Shown here: positions 1-8,048 of the stretch, in pieces
Layout: every line of letters begins with the position of its first letter
Numbering within the stretch: the stretch's first letter is position 1
DNA from: an uncultured Bacteroidales bacterium
GTDB lineage: Bacteria; Bacteroidota; Bacteroidia; Bacteroidales; UBA932
Assembly: GCA_900320185.1 (NCBI GenBank)
Contig: ONRD01000018.1
Location: forward strand, 1-64,000
Direction of reading: 5' to 3'
DNA length: 64,000 nt
Made by a program: the position numbers and the translations under genes
The notes under the pieces: model-generated
The model's database searches: none
Told to the model about the DNA's origin: nothing
The model's input: the letters and a program-made list of their open reading frames with translations, nothing else

Positions 1-370
1 ATCGTCACTCATGACAGACGATGGCGCTTCATCATACGGGCGCAAAAAACCGGCCTCCAGCGTGGATGACTTGGGCTCCAGGCGTGGGAATGAGGTGTTG
101 GTGCCATGGCCGTAAGCGGGGAGCCACGACTGCAGTGCAGTGGATGGTAGGAACGGATATGTGCATGGCCGTAAGCGGTATTGTCCTTAAGGACCCTGGC
201 CACCCGCGGCCGTAAGCGGGAGGGACCCACACCGAGGTGTGGGAGGGATGGAGCGAAGCGGAAGGTCCGAAGGACAATACTGCTTACGACGCCCCCATCA
301 CCGACGCCCCCATCACCGACAGCCCAACAACCGACATCCACAAACAACCATAACAAACAAGCGACCATGA
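1..370. repeat. Gene-free repeat-rich segment with inverted and tandem repeats
   Basis: No convincing gene lies here. An 18-base inverted repeat with one mismatch (171-188 against 270-287) encloses a perfect short hairpin at 226-243 (CCCACAC, loop CGAG, GTGTGGG). The word GGCCGTAAGCGG occurs three times (about 109, 168 and 209). Two exact tandem copies of a 15-mer (288-302, 303-317) are followed by degrading copies to about 350. Open frames through this stretch are rich in Arg, Pro and His, vary with every frame and have no clear start context. The segment lies beyond the terminator of the yebC unit. It could be a structured RNA, a chromosomal repeat family or decayed sequence; nothing decides between these. 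Confidence 0.6.
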
Positions 371-417
371 AAAAGAAGAGGGCGGCCTCAAGTCACCTTG
401 ACTTTTGGCCACCCTCT
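371..417 (-). terminator. Rho-independent terminator of the TPR-yebC operon
   Basis: On the minus strand a long hairpin (377-417) has an outer stem AGAGGGTGGCC pairing with GGCCGCCCTCT (one G-U) and an inner stem AAGTCA/TGACTT. It is followed by a short T-rich tail (371-374). It lies about 25 bases past the yebC stop codon. Confidence 0.85.
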
Positions 418-440
418 TGTCTTCCTGATGCACCAGGCTG

Positions 441-1196
441 TTATTCTTCAGCAGGCTTCATCGTGCTGTAGACTGCAGTGACATCGTCATCGTCCTCGAT
501 AAGGCTGGTGAGTTTGTCAAGGGTCTCGCGCTGTTCGGGAGTCACTTCCTTCAGGTCCACGTTGGGAATCCTTTCGAAACCTCCGGAGACCAGTTCGTAG
601 CCATTGTCCTCAATGAACTTCTGGATGGCTCCGTAGGAGGGATACGCTCCGTAGATCACGATGTTGCGGGTGACGTTGTCGTCTTCATCCACCTGCTCTT
701 CCACGAACACCTCGGGGTCGTCGTCGCAGTCGCAAAGCTCGAGCTGGAGTTCGTCGGTGTCAAGTCCTTCCTTGTCCTTGATGCGGAAAACGCACTTGTG
801 GTCGAACATGAAGGAGACGCTGCCGCTGGTGCCGAGCGAGCCGCCGCACTTGGTGAAGTAGCTGCGCACATTCGCGACCGTCCTGGTGTTGTTGTCGGTG
901 GCGGCTTCCACAAGGAACGCTATTCCGTAGGGGCCGTAGCCTTCGTAAACTATCTCCTTGAAGTCGCCCTGGTCCTTCTCGAGAGCCTTCTTGATGGCCC
1001 TTTCGACATTTTCCTTGGGCATGTTCTCGCTCCTGGCCTCTGCCATGAGGGCGCGGAGACGGGGATTTCCTGTCACGTCGGGACCACCCTGCTTGACGGC
1101 GATGGTGATCTCCTTCCCGATCTTGGTGAAGGTCTTGGCCATGTGGCCCCACCTCTTGAACTTCCTTTCCTTACGGAATTCAAATGCTCTTCCCAT
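441..1196 (-). CDS. yebC: YebC/PmpR family DNA-binding protein
   Basis: The protein has 251 residues, usual for the family. The N-terminus reads MGRAFEFRKERK then W-G-HMAKTFTKIGKEI, the family's conserved opening in Bacteroidota, followed by the GGPDVTGNPRLR region and the NMPKENVERAIKKA motif. An acidic C-terminal half follows. Members are cytoplasmic and have been described as transcriptional regulators or as translation factors that relieve stalling at proline stretches; the role here is inferred only from family. The gene starts two bases after the stop of the TPR membrane protein gene, so the two are almost certainly co-transcribed, with a strong terminator downstream. Confidence 0.93.
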   Translation of the reverse strand: MGRAFEFRKERKFKRWGHMAKTFTKIGKEITIAVKQGGPDVTGNPRLRALMAEARSENMPKENVERAIKKALEKDQGDFKEIVYEGYGPYGIAFLVEAATDNNTRTVANVRSYFTKCGGSLGTSGSVSFMFDHKCVFRIKDKEGLDTDELQLELCDCDDDPEVFVEEQVDEDDNVTRNIVIYGAYPSYGAIQKFIEDNGYELVSGGFERIPNVDLKEVTPEQRETLDKLTSLIEDDDDVTAVYSTMKPAEE

Positions 1197-1198
1197 GA

Positions 1199-1897
1199 CT
1201 ATTCGGCTGTCTTGCTTTCGATGCGGCTGATGTACTTGTCGATGTCCCTTCCTTCCATGGACGCCTGTGAATAGTTCTCCTTCAGGGTCTTGTAGAATTC
1301 AAGGGCCTTGGCATCGTCACCCATCTCCTCGCAGAGGACTCCTGCCTTGAGGAGGGTCGATGCGATCACGGGGCTGTCAGTCATGCCGATGGCTTTCTGG
1401 TAAGCGGCGAGGGCTTCCTTGTAATTGTCCTTGCCGAGAGCGACCAGGCAGTCACCTATGCAGGATGCGGCAACGGCATTGGCGATTTCGTCCTTGCCGC
1501 TGTACTTCCTGTAGTAGGCGAGGGCTTCGGCATAGTTGCCGAGTTCGTACTCGCATTTCCCTGCGTTCATGTAGACGGCGGCTCCGGCCCTGGAACCATA
1601 TTCGTCGATGATCTGCTTGAAGCCGTAGACATTGCCGTCGCCGTTGAGGGCGAGGTCCCACTCCTCGTTCGCGAGGTTGGCCTCGGCCTGGAAGGTCTGG
1701 TTGATTGCTTCCTCGGTCCTGGGCTTGTTGTAGAACTGCTGGTAGGCCACTATCCCGAGGCCGATGATCAGCAGGGCGCAAAGGATGCCGTAGATGAGTT
1801 TCTTGTTCTTGCGGAAGAATTCGTCGGTCCTGGAGACAGTCTCTTCGACCATTTCCTTGCGGGCGAGCTCTTTCTCGTTGGTCTTTTCTTTTGCCAT
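1199..1897 (-). CDS. Membrane-anchored tetratricopeptide repeat protein
   Basis: A 232-residue protein with a charged N-terminus, one transmembrane segment at about residues 33-52 (KKLIYGILCALLIIGLGIVA), then TPR-like helical repeats such as NYAEALAYYRKYSG and NYKEALAAYQKAIG. The topology resembles YfgM/YbgF-type periplasmic TPR proteins anchored by one helix. TPR proteins usually act as protein-protein scaffolds; no partner can be named. It is the first gene of a two-gene unit with yebC and is divergent from recF, sharing a roughly 130-base promoter region. A TAnnTTTG box lies 38-45 bases upstream of its start. Confidence 0.8.
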   Translation of the reverse strand: MAKEKTNEKELARKEMVEETVSRTDEFFRKNKKLIYGILCALLIIGLGIVAYQQFYNKPRTEEAINQTFQAEANLANEEWDLALNGDGNVYGFKQIIDEYGSRAGAAVYMNAGKCEYELGNYAEALAYYRKYSGKDEIANAVAASCIGDCLVALGKDNYKEALAAYQKAIGMTDSPVIASTLLKAGVLCEEMGDDAKALEFYKTLKENYSQASMEGRDIDKYISRIESKTAE

Positions 1898-1934
1898 GTT
1901 ATTGTTGTTTTGTCGTTTTTTCCCAGTTAGCTTG

Positions 1935-1942
1935 CAAAGATA
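1935..1942 (-). promoter_or_regulatory. Bacteroidota -7 promoter box for the TPR-yebC unit
   Basis: The minus strand reads TATCTTTG, a match to TAnnTTTG, leaving a leader of about 30 bases before the start at 1897. No clear -33 TTG is seen at the usual spacing. Confidence 0.65.
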
Positions 1943-2001
1943 GCAATTATTGTTGAATCGTGCAATTGCCGGCCTTCCATCTTTATTACTTCCAAAATGG
2001 T

Positions 2002-2009
2002 TATATTTG
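2002..2009 (+). promoter_or_regulatory. Bacteroidota -7 promoter box for recF
   Basis: TATATTTG matches TAnnTTTG. It lies inside the upstream extension that begins with the ATG at 1997, so it argues that translation starts at the next in-frame ATG at 2030. Confidence 0.65.
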
Positions 2010-2029
2010 CAGGAGATAACGCAGGGTTG

Positions 2030-3139
2030 ATGCCTTTTCTGAAAAAAATAACGGTACAGGATTTCCGCAACATCGCCTTTCAGGAACTATCGTTCTCTGA
2101 GAACGTGAATTGCATATCCGGCAACAACGGGGAGGGGAAGACGAACCTGATGGATGCCATCTGGTACCTCTCCATGACCAAGAGCGCGTTCTCCCCGTCC
2201 GACCGTTTCAGTTTCCGTCACGGTACATCCGCTTTCGCCGTTTCGGGCCTTTATGCCATGGAGCATGGCGGCGGGGCCCCGCTCGTCCGTTTCTCCGTCC
2301 AGGCGGATGCATCCGGGGACAAGAAGGTCAGGAGGGACGACAAGGTCTACAAGAAGATATCCGAGCACATCGGAGTCCTTCCGATAGTGATGGTCTCTCC
2401 TTCGGACGGCGCCCTTGTGAGCGAGAGCGGGGACGAGAGGCGTCGGTTCGTCAATTCGGTCCTCTCGCAGATGGACCCGGAGTACCTCTCGGCCGTCCAG
2501 CAGTACAACCGCCTCCTTTTCCAGCGGAACCGCCTCCTCAAGGACGGTGTCCGGGACGAAGGGCTGCTCTCGGTCTTCGACGAGCGGATGGAGGAATATT
2601 CAAGGACGGTCCACCGCTCGCGCGCCGCTTTCGTGGAGGACCTGGTCCCTGTGGTGGCGGATTATTATGCCGCGCTTTCCGGCGGCAGGGAGGAGGTCTC
2701 CGTCGCCTACCGCAGCGACCTTGCCTCCGGAATCCCGCTTATTGACGTCCTGAAGGCTTCGCGCGAAAAGGATTTCGCTCTCCGCTACACGACGGAAGGC
2801 ATCCAGAGAGACGATTTCGTGTTCAGGATGAACGGTTTCCCTATCCGGCGCTGCGGCTCCCAGGGGCAGCAGAAGTCGTTCCTGGTGTCCCTGAAGTTCG
2901 CCCAGTACGAGATAATGAAGCGCCGTTACGGGTTCCCGCCCATGCTCCTGCTGGACGACGTCTTCGACAAGCTTGACATGGGAAGGATATCCAACTTGCT
3001 GGAAATGGTGGCCGGGAGCGACTTCGGACAGATATTCATAACTGACTGCAACAAGGTCAGGATGGCCGGCATCGTTGATTCCCTGACTTCCGACAGGGCA
3101 TATTTCGAGGTGGCGGGAGGAGAGTTCAGGCGGATCTGA
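2030..3139 (+). CDS. recF: DNA replication and repair protein RecF
   Basis: A 369-residue SMC-like ATPase. The N-terminus MPFLKKITVQDFRNI matches the family opening, and the Walker A reads GNNGEGKTN at about residue 32. The C-terminal half carries the signature region (GSQGQQKSF) and a Walker B with D-loop (MLLLDDVFDKLD). RecF works with RecO and RecR to load RecA at gaps in replicating DNA. The start at 2030 is preferred over the ATG at 1997 because the latter overlaps the -7 promoter box and would add residues foreign to the family. The DUF721 gene begins one base after its stop codon, a common pairing in Bacteroidota. Confidence 0.95.
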   Translation: MPFLKKITVQDFRNIAFQELSFSENVNCISGNNGEGKTNLMDAIWYLSMTKSAFSPSDRFSFRHGTSAFAVSGLYAMEHGGGAPLVRFSVQADASGDKKVRRDDKVYKKISEHIGVLPIVMVSPSDGALVSESGDERRRFVNSVLSQMDPEYLSAVQQYNRLLFQRNRLLKDGVRDEGLLSVFDERMEEYSRTVHRSRAAFVEDLVPVVADYYAALSGGREEVSVAYRSDLASGIPLIDVLKASREKDFALRYTTEGIQRDDFVFRMNGFPIRRCGSQGQQKSFLVSLKFAQYEIMKRRYGFPPMLLLDDVFDKLDMGRISNLLEMVAGSDFGQIFITDCNKVRMAGIVDSLTSDRAYFEVAGGEFRRI

Positions 3140-3140
3140 G

Positions 3141-3485
3141 ATGGCGTCGGGCAAGGTCATAAGGGGTTCCTCCAGGAAGGAGGCGCAGAGCGTCGGGGAT
3201 GTCATGAAAGTCTTCCTCCGCCAGATGAAACTCGGCTCCGGGCTGAACACCAGGAGGGTATTTGCCGCCTGGGATGCCGTATCCGGTGCTTCTGCATTCA
3301 CTCTCCGTCGTTTCTACAGGGACGGCAAGCTTTATGTCACTCTCTCTTCTTCGATGGTCAGGAACCAGCTTGAGTTCCAGAAAACCGCCCTGGTCGCAGC
3401 CATCAACGCGTTCCTGGAGAACGACGGCCTGTTCATGAAGGACGACGGGCGCGTCGGCTTCGTCAAGGAGCTTATACTTAAATGA
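3141..3485 (+). CDS. DUF721 (DciA-like) domain protein
   Basis: A small 114-residue protein with the DUF721 layout: an N-terminal helix (VGDVMKVFLRQMKLG), the LNTRRVFAAWDAVSG motif, and then LYVTLSSSMVRNQLEFQKTA. DUF721 proteins are related to DciA, a loader of the replicative helicase in bacteria that lack DnaC. Whether this short form does that job is inference from family. It follows recF by one base and precedes pdxB by 22 bases, so the three are likely one transcript. Confidence 0.85.
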   Translation: MASGKVIRGSSRKEAQSVGDVMKVFLRQMKLGSGLNTRRVFAAWDAVSGASAFTLRRFYRDGKLYVTLSSSMVRNQLEFQKTALVAAINAFLENDGLFMKDDGRVGFVKELILK

Positions 3486-3507
3486 GTCTATTTATAATTA
3501 TTGGAAT

Positions 3508-4554
3508 ATGGAAGGAAAGACAAGAATAGTGGTCGATGACGCGATCCCTTTCATCAAGGGAGTCCTGGAGCCCTTTGCCGAGGTCATGTACAAAGGAGGA
3601 AGGGACATCTCGAGGGAGGATGTGAAGGATGCCGATGCACTGATAATCAGGACGAGGACCAAGTGTAACCGGGACCTCCTGGAAGGCTCCCGGGTCAAGT
3701 TCATCGCTACGGCCACCATAGGGACGGACCACATCGACTTTCCTTATTGCAATTCGAAGGGAATCCTCGTAAGGAACGCGGCCGGATGCAATGCCGGGGG
3801 AGTGATGAACTATGTCTTCTCCGCCCTCTACGGAATCGCTTCCCGCAAGGCGATAAAGCTCGACGGGGCCACCCTGGGGATCATCGGAGTCGGAAATGTC
3901 GGGAAGAGGGTCGAGAGAATGGCGCTTTCGCTCGGGTTCAAGGTACTCAGGAACGACCCTCCCAGGATGGAGGCGGAAGGCCCCCACGATTTCTGCGACC
4001 TTGACTACCTGCTCCGCAATTCGGATGTAGTAACCATGCATGTTCCCCTGGACGATACGACCCGCTCGATGGCGGACGAGTCCTTCTTCGGAAAGATGAG
4101 GCCCGGGGCCATATTCATCAACGCATCAAGGGGCGAGGCGGTCGTCGATTCCGCCCTCAAGGCGGCGGTTCCCAAGCTCGGTGCCGTCATCATCGACACC
4201 TGGAACAATGAGCCCGACATCGACACGGAGCTTCTCGGGATGGTCGACATAGCGACCCCCCACATCGCGGGGTACTCTTATCAGGGGAAGCAGAACGGCA
4301 CGGCGATGGCGGTAAGGGCCTGTGCGCGTTATTTCGGTTTCACCCCTCTTTTCGAATTCTTCCCCAAGACGGAGGTCCTGGAACTCGAATCGGTCAAGCT
4401 CGACCTCAAGGACAAGAACCAGGGGGAGATAACCTCGCTTCTCCAGTACAACTATCCCATCTTCACCGACGATTTCATGTTCCGGGTGGACCCTTCCAAA
4501 TTCGAAACGCTTCGTTCCTCCTACCAGTACAGAAGGGAGTTCTACATAGACTGA
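3508..4554 (+). CDS. pdxB: 4-phosphoerythronate dehydrogenase
   Basis: A 348-residue D-2-hydroxyacid dehydrogenase. The Rossmann motif GIIGVGNVGKRVERMA is at about residues 124-139, followed by the catalytic Arg in NASRGEAVVD (about 208) and the catalytic His in ATPHIAGYSYQGK (about 252). The GYSYQGK segment and the C-terminal dimerisation extension are typical of PdxB rather than generic phosphoglycerate dehydrogenase. It would oxidise 4-phosphoerythronate in the DXP-dependent pyridoxal phosphate route. It is the last gene of the apparent recF-DUF721-pdxB transcript and convergent with the gene at 4594. Confidence 0.88.
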   Translation: MEGKTRIVVDDAIPFIKGVLEPFAEVMYKGGRDISREDVKDADALIIRTRTKCNRDLLEGSRVKFIATATIGTDHIDFPYCNSKGILVRNAAGCNAGGVMNYVFSALYGIASRKAIKLDGATLGIIGVGNVGKRVERMALSLGFKVLRNDPPRMEAEGPHDFCDLDYLLRNSDVVTMHVPLDDTTRSMADESFFGKMRPGAIFINASRGEAVVDSALKAAVPKLGAVIIDTWNNEPDIDTELLGMVDIATPHIAGYSYQGKQNGTAMAVRACARYFGFTPLFEFFPKTEVLELESVKLDLKDKNQGEITSLLQYNYPIFTDDFMFRVDPSKFETLRSSYQYRREFYID

Positions 4555-4593
4555 CGTCCTGCAGAACTCCCGCTCCTACTGTCTGGAAGGCCT

Positions 4594-5370
4594 TTACCTT
4601 ACCACCTTCTCCTGGCCTTTATGCCGGTACGTGATCGTCCCCGACCCGGCATTGCTGACCGAGGCTTCTCCCTTTATGTCGAGGCCGGAGGCATCGATAT
4701 TCCCGGAACCGGCCTTGCTCAGGCTTGCCGACATGGTCTCTCCGCTGAACGAGGCGGTCCCCGATCCGGAGGACCGGTACTCCAGTTCAGCTACATTTAT
4801 GTCCTGGCAGTCGATGTGATGGGAGCCGGATGCGGCGATGGTCAGTTTCCCGTCCAGCAGCAACGAACCCAGGTCCATGTCCCCGGACCCGGAGGACGTG
4901 ATCTCGAGGTCGTGCCCCTGGAATCCGTGAAGCTTCAGCGAGCCTGAACCTGACTTTGAAATCGACTCCGGCATCCTGCACCTTACGGTGATGTCCACGT
5001 AGCCGGTCATGGAACCGACAGGTTCTATCCTGAGGATTCCGTCCACCACTTCGCATTTGACCTGCCTGATGCAGGGGATGGTGTCTCCTTCCGCCTTGAC
5101 ACTGTACCATTGGGAAGACAGTACGATACCTTGTTCCGAGTCCTGGATGACTTCTATGTTGTTGGCTCCGCTTACGGAGATCCCTTTGATGTTTTCCTCA
5201 AGCGCGAGGGTGTCTGCAAGGATTTCGCCCGGAATGATCTTGCTTGTCAGATTGTCCTTTATGTTTTTTTTCGCTTCTTCGGAGAAACGGATATAGCATG
5301 ACGACAGGCATGAAGCCGCCGCCAGCAGGGCTGCTGCAGCCAGTACGGTCTTTATGGTTTTCATATTCAT
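4594..5370 (-). CDS. GIN-domain (DUF2807) lipoprotein
   Basis: A 258-residue lipoprotein: signal peptide MKTIKTVLAAAALLAAASCL with a lipobox-like cysteine, then a head GIN domain (DUF2807) of short beta repeats rich in Ser and Gly (SGSGSLKLHGF, SGSGDMDLG, ASGSHHIDC, SSGSGTASF, AGSGNIDASG, AGSGTITYRHKG). Such domains form a beta-helix-like fold and were named as putative adhesin heads, but their function is not established. It starts four bases after the GntR gene stop and is the last gene of the ABC-exporter operon, so it probably shares that operon's stress-related control. Confidence 0.85.
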   Translation of the reverse strand: MNMKTIKTVLAAAALLAAASCLSSCYIRFSEEAKKNIKDNLTSKIIPGEILADTLALEENIKGISVSGANNIEVIQDSEQGIVLSSQWYSVKAEGDTIPCIRQVKCEVVDGILRIEPVGSMTGYVDITVRCRMPESISKSGSGSLKLHGFQGHDLEITSSGSGDMDLGSLLLDGKLTIAASGSHHIDCQDINVAELEYRSSGSGTASFSGETMSASLSKAGSGNIDASGLDIKGEASVSNAGSGTITYRHKGQEKVVR

Positions 5371-5374
5371 TTGG

Positions 5375-5731
5375 TTAGATGATCCAGTTGTTACGTTCCG
5401 CTATTTCCTTGGGGTCGATCCCGAGGAGTTCCATTTTCTTTATGATGGCAGGTAGTTCGACTTCAAGGAATTCCTTCCTCTCATTTTCCATGATGATTTC
5501 CCTGGCGTTCCCTGAGATGAAGTAGCCTATCCCGCGCTTGTTGTAGATGATTCCTTCGCTGGTGAGTTTCTCGTACGTCCTCATAACGGTGTTCGGGTTG
5601 ACTCCGATCGAGGCTCCGTATTCCCTGACCGAGGGAATCCTGTCCTCCGGCTTGAACTCGCCTGAGAGGACCTTCTCGCAGATCGCGTCGCAGATCTGGA
5701 GGTATATGGCTTTGTTGGAATTGAAATCCAT
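5375..5731 (-). CDS. GntR family regulator, YtrA-type
   Basis: 118 residues, the short form typical of the YtrA subfamily: a winged-helix DNA-binding domain (YLQICDAICEKVLSGEF, then DRIPSVREYGASIGVNPNTVMRTYEKLTSEG) and a short C-terminal helical dimerisation tail. No ligand-binding domain is present. The start at 5731 (MDFNSNKAIYLQ) is chosen because the longer reading frame overlaps the permease gene. YtrA-type repressors usually control the ABC transporter genes beside them. A 9-base-arm inverted repeat over the operon promoter (7456-7479) is a fitting operator. Confidence 0.9.
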   Translation of the reverse strand: MDFNSNKAIYLQICDAICEKVLSGEFKPEDRIPSVREYGASIGVNPNTVMRTYEKLTSEGIIYNKRGIGYFISGNAREIIMENERKEFLEVELPAIIKKMELLGIDPKEIAERNNWII

Positions 5732-5742
5732 GGCAGAATCGT

Positions 5743-6594
5743 CTAGTGCTGTCTGTTCTTGAGCCTGAACCAGGACCAGGTGCCGCAGACGGCTATCCAG
5801 AAGGCGAGGCCGACGTTGATGCATGCGTTGAAGTAGAAGTCAAGCCTGTCCGCATGGTCGACGAACCAGTTCTCTATCTTCCTGCCGATCTCGTTCCAGT
5901 CCATGCCTGAGATGCAGGCTGCCAGGATCGGAGTCAGGATGTTGCTCAGGACGAAGAGGGCGATTATCGTGAAGATGACTTTCCATTTCTTGAATATGAG
6001 AGCTCCCAGGAGGAACGTCAGCGCATATTCGATGATCATGGCATAAAGGAGCCAGAACCCGTTCGCCACGAATTGCGGGGCGTCGGGCTGGCCGATCGCC
6101 GAGTTGATGTTGAAGGCGGCCATCGCTTTCCCGCAGGTAGGATCGGCCAGGCAGACCAGCCAGTCGCAGAGCAGGTGGCCGGCGATGAACGTAAGCGGGA
6201 CCACTGCAAGGCAGATGACCATCATGGAGAGGTATTTCTCAAGCCTTGAGGCGGGCAGCATGAGCCAGGCCGAACCCTCGCTTTTCTTGGTGATGTCTCC
6301 ATAGGCCCTTGAAGGGAATACCATCGTAAGGACCATCGTAGTCACTACGAACACGGCGAACCTCACACCGAGGATCGGGCCGTCGATCCCCTTGGGACCG
6401 GCGACGATGTCCTTGATGAAGTAAAGGTGTCCGGATGGAGAGAATATGTTGCCGAAGAGCATGTAGGTCGCATAGAAGATCACTGGCATCAGGACGCAGA
6501 CCAGCCACAGCATGCCGATGTTCTTGACCTGCGTCTTGAGGTCGTGGACGAAGTATTTCCCGAAGCGGGAGATGCTGAAGGTGTTGTTTTTCAT
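5743..6594 (-). CDS. ABC transporter permease subunit
   Basis: A 283-residue integral membrane protein with about six hydrophobic segments (for example IGMLWLVCVLMPVIFYATYM, VRFAVFVVTTMVLTMVF, YLSMMVICLAVVPLTFIAGHLL, and a C-terminal AFWIAVCGTW). The layout is that of ABC-2 type export permeases. Together with the ATPase encoded 16 bases upstream it should form an exporter; substrates of the YtrA-associated class are often peptides or cell-envelope-active compounds, but nothing here fixes one. It is followed 11 bases later by the GntR regulator. Confidence 0.82.
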   Translation of the reverse strand: MKNNTFSISRFGKYFVHDLKTQVKNIGMLWLVCVLMPVIFYATYMLFGNIFSPSGHLYFIKDIVAGPKGIDGPILGVRFAVFVVTTMVLTMVFPSRAYGDITKKSEGSAWLMLPASRLEKYLSMMVICLAVVPLTFIAGHLLCDWLVCLADPTCGKAMAAFNINSAIGQPDAPQFVANGFWLLYAMIIEYALTFLLGALIFKKWKVIFTIIALFVLSNILTPILAACISGMDWNEIGRKIENWFVDHADRLDFYFNACINVGLAFWIAVCGTWSWFRLKNRQH

Positions 6595-6610
6595 GGCAGT
6601 AGTCCTCCTC

Positions 6611-7438
6611 TTATTTTGCGAATAGTCCTCTTATGTATTCCTTGTGCTTGTGCACGGTGTTGAAAAGCGCCTCCACATTGACCTTGCTTTCGAGGCCTTC
6701 CCTGTTCGGCCGTACCTGGAGGAAGCCTCCGGGCAGCTGCTCGCTGAAAAGCGACTCGGGGTTGAGTTCGTTGCCGTAGTCGAAGTAGAGTTTCCGGGTG
6801 ATTTCCTCAATCGTGGCGTTGAGCAGGACGTCCTGCTTGTCCAGGATGATGATCGGGTCTATGAGGTTCTCGAGGTCCCTTACCTGATGGGTCGAGATGA
6901 TGATCGTGGTGTCTTCGGAGGTGTGTTTCATGACGGCACCCCTGAACTGGGTCTTGGAAGGGATGTCCAGCCCGTTGGTCGGCTCGTCCATGAACAGGTA
7001 TTTGCACCCGCTTGCAAGGGCGAACGAGATGTAGGTCTTCTTGAGCTGTCCGGAAGACATCTGGTTCATCTTCTGTTCGGGGTTGGTCTCGAACTCGTCC
7101 ATTATGGCCAGGAACCTTTCGTGGTCGTAGTTCTCGCGGAACACTCCGTTCATCTTTGCGAAGTCCTTGGCTTTCCAGCCGAGCGGGCTGACGTCATCCG
7201 GGAGGTAGTACTGCTTCTCGAGAAGAGAAGGAGTCCTGTCGAAGGGTTTTTCCCCGTCGGTGAGGATCGTTCCCTCCTTGGGGGCCTTCAGCCCGCAGAG
7301 CAGTGTCAGGAGGGTGGTTTTCCCGACGCCGTTCTCTCCCAGGAGACCGTAGATCCTGCCTTCCTCGAACGTCGTGGTGATGTTCTTCAGTACTTGGTTC
7401 GTACCGTAGCTGAATCCCAGCTTGTCGATAGTGATCAT
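6611..7438 (-). CDS. ABC transporter ATP-binding protein
   Basis: A 275-residue ATPase. Walker A GENGVGKTT is at about residues 34-42, the signature SSGQLKK is in the middle, and Walker B YLFMDEPTNGLD is followed by the switch His in IISTHQ. This is a complete nucleotide-binding domain of the drug or peptide exporter type with a roughly 60-residue C-terminal extension. It is the first gene of the four-gene unit ATPase-permease-GntR-GIN lipoprotein. A promoter box and an inverted repeat sit just upstream. Confidence 0.93.
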   Translation of the reverse strand: MITIDKLGFSYGTNQVLKNITTTFEEGRIYGLLGENGVGKTTLLTLLCGLKAPKEGTILTDGEKPFDRTPSLLEKQYYLPDDVSPLGWKAKDFAKMNGVFRENYDHERFLAIMDEFETNPEQKMNQMSSGQLKKTYISFALASGCKYLFMDEPTNGLDIPSKTQFRGAVMKHTSEDTTIIISTHQVRDLENLIDPIIILDKQDVLLNATIEEITRKLYFDYGNELNPESLFSEQLPGGFLQVRPNREGLESKVNVEALFNTVHKHKEYIRGLFAK

Positions 7439-7455
7439 ATCTTTTACTTTGCTTT

Positions 7456-7479
7456 AGTGTATTAGTCTATTAATACACT
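7456..7479. promoter_or_regulatory. Predicted GntR operator (inverted repeat)
   Basis: AGTGTATTA and TAATACACT are perfect 9-base arms around a 6-base spacer. The repeat lies immediately downstream of the -7 box at 7481-7488, so it covers the expected transcription start of the ABC operon. That is where an autoregulating YtrA-type repressor would be expected to bind. Confidence 0.65.
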
Positions 7480-7480
7480 G

Positions 7481-7488
7481 CAAAGGTA
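7481..7488 (-). promoter_or_regulatory. Bacteroidota -7 promoter box for the ABC exporter operon
   Basis: The minus strand reads TACCTTTG, matching TAnnTTTG, 42 bases upstream of the ATPase start and directly beside the predicted operator. Confidence 0.65.
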
Positions 7489-7501
7489 GCAAAGATTTTC
7501 A

Positions 7502-7942
7502 TTATTCCAAATCCTTCGGCGATTTTTTTTTCTTTTTCCGGTATTCGCTTGGTGTACAGCCCACTGCTTTCTTGAACTGGTGCCTGAAGTCTGACTTGTC
7601 GTCGATCCCTACCATGCTTGCAATCCGGGAGAGAGGCATCTGCGGGTCCCTGTCCATGAGGGCCCTGGCTTCTTCGATCCTCATGGCGGTCCTCCAGGAC
7701 ATGAATGTGGTATGGTGCTTCCTCGAGAAGAAGGACGTCAGTTCCGTCCTTGTCAGTCCCAGTTCCTCGGCCACTTCTTCGATGCCGGCATTCTTTTCAT
7801 GGTGCTTCCCCTCCGAGAGCCATCCGGAAAGCTTCTCTTCGACCATCGAGAAAAGCTTCCTCTCGCGGAGGTGATTTTCGAGTTCACTCAGATGCTTGTT
7901 GCCTATTCGTCTGAATTTCTTTGATATTTTGTTGATAATCAT
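7502..7942 (-). CDS. Small AraC-type helix-turn-helix protein
   Basis: A 146-residue protein whose C-terminal half is an AraC-family DNA-binding domain: first helix-turn-helix near VAEELGLTRTELTSFFSRKHHTTFMSWRTAMRIEEA, second near LSRIASMVGIDDKSDFRHQFKKAVGCTPSEYRKKKKK. The N-terminal 50 residues are helical and match no sensor domain I know. The start at 7942 (MIINKISKKF) is chosen because the longer frame opens with TTG inside the terminator hairpin of the neighbouring gene. It is likely a transcription factor; its target is unknown. It is transcribed away from the ABC operon's start on the same strand. Confidence 0.75.
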   Translation of the reverse strand: MIINKISKKFRRIGNKHLSELENHLRERKLFSMVEEKLSGWLSEGKHHEKNAGIEEVAEELGLTRTELTSFFSRKHHTTFMSWRTAMRIEEARALMDRDPQMPLSRIASMVGIDDKSDFRHQFKKAVGCTPSEYRKKKKKSPKDLE

Positions 7943-7977
7943 GTGGTTCTGTAAGACTGTGTGTCTTGGGAAAAACA

Positions 7978-8010
7978 AAGGTGACGACTGAAAGATCCAG
8001 TCGTCACCTT
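7978..8010 (-). terminator. Terminator after the deoxyhypusine synthase-like gene
   Basis: A perfect 13-base stem (7978-7990 with 7998-8010) and a 7-base loop, followed on the minus strand by TTTGTTTTTCCC. It sits 38 bases past the stop codon at 8049. Confidence 0.85.
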
Positions 8011-8048
8011 GAGCTTGGTCAGCTCCGCCAGGTGCGGCGCCCTTCAGC

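Noticed and set aside
9-368. 119-codon minus-strand frame at the left edge
   Set aside because: It reads through tandem and inverted repeats, is rich in Arg/Pro/His, and competes with several equal frames on both strands.
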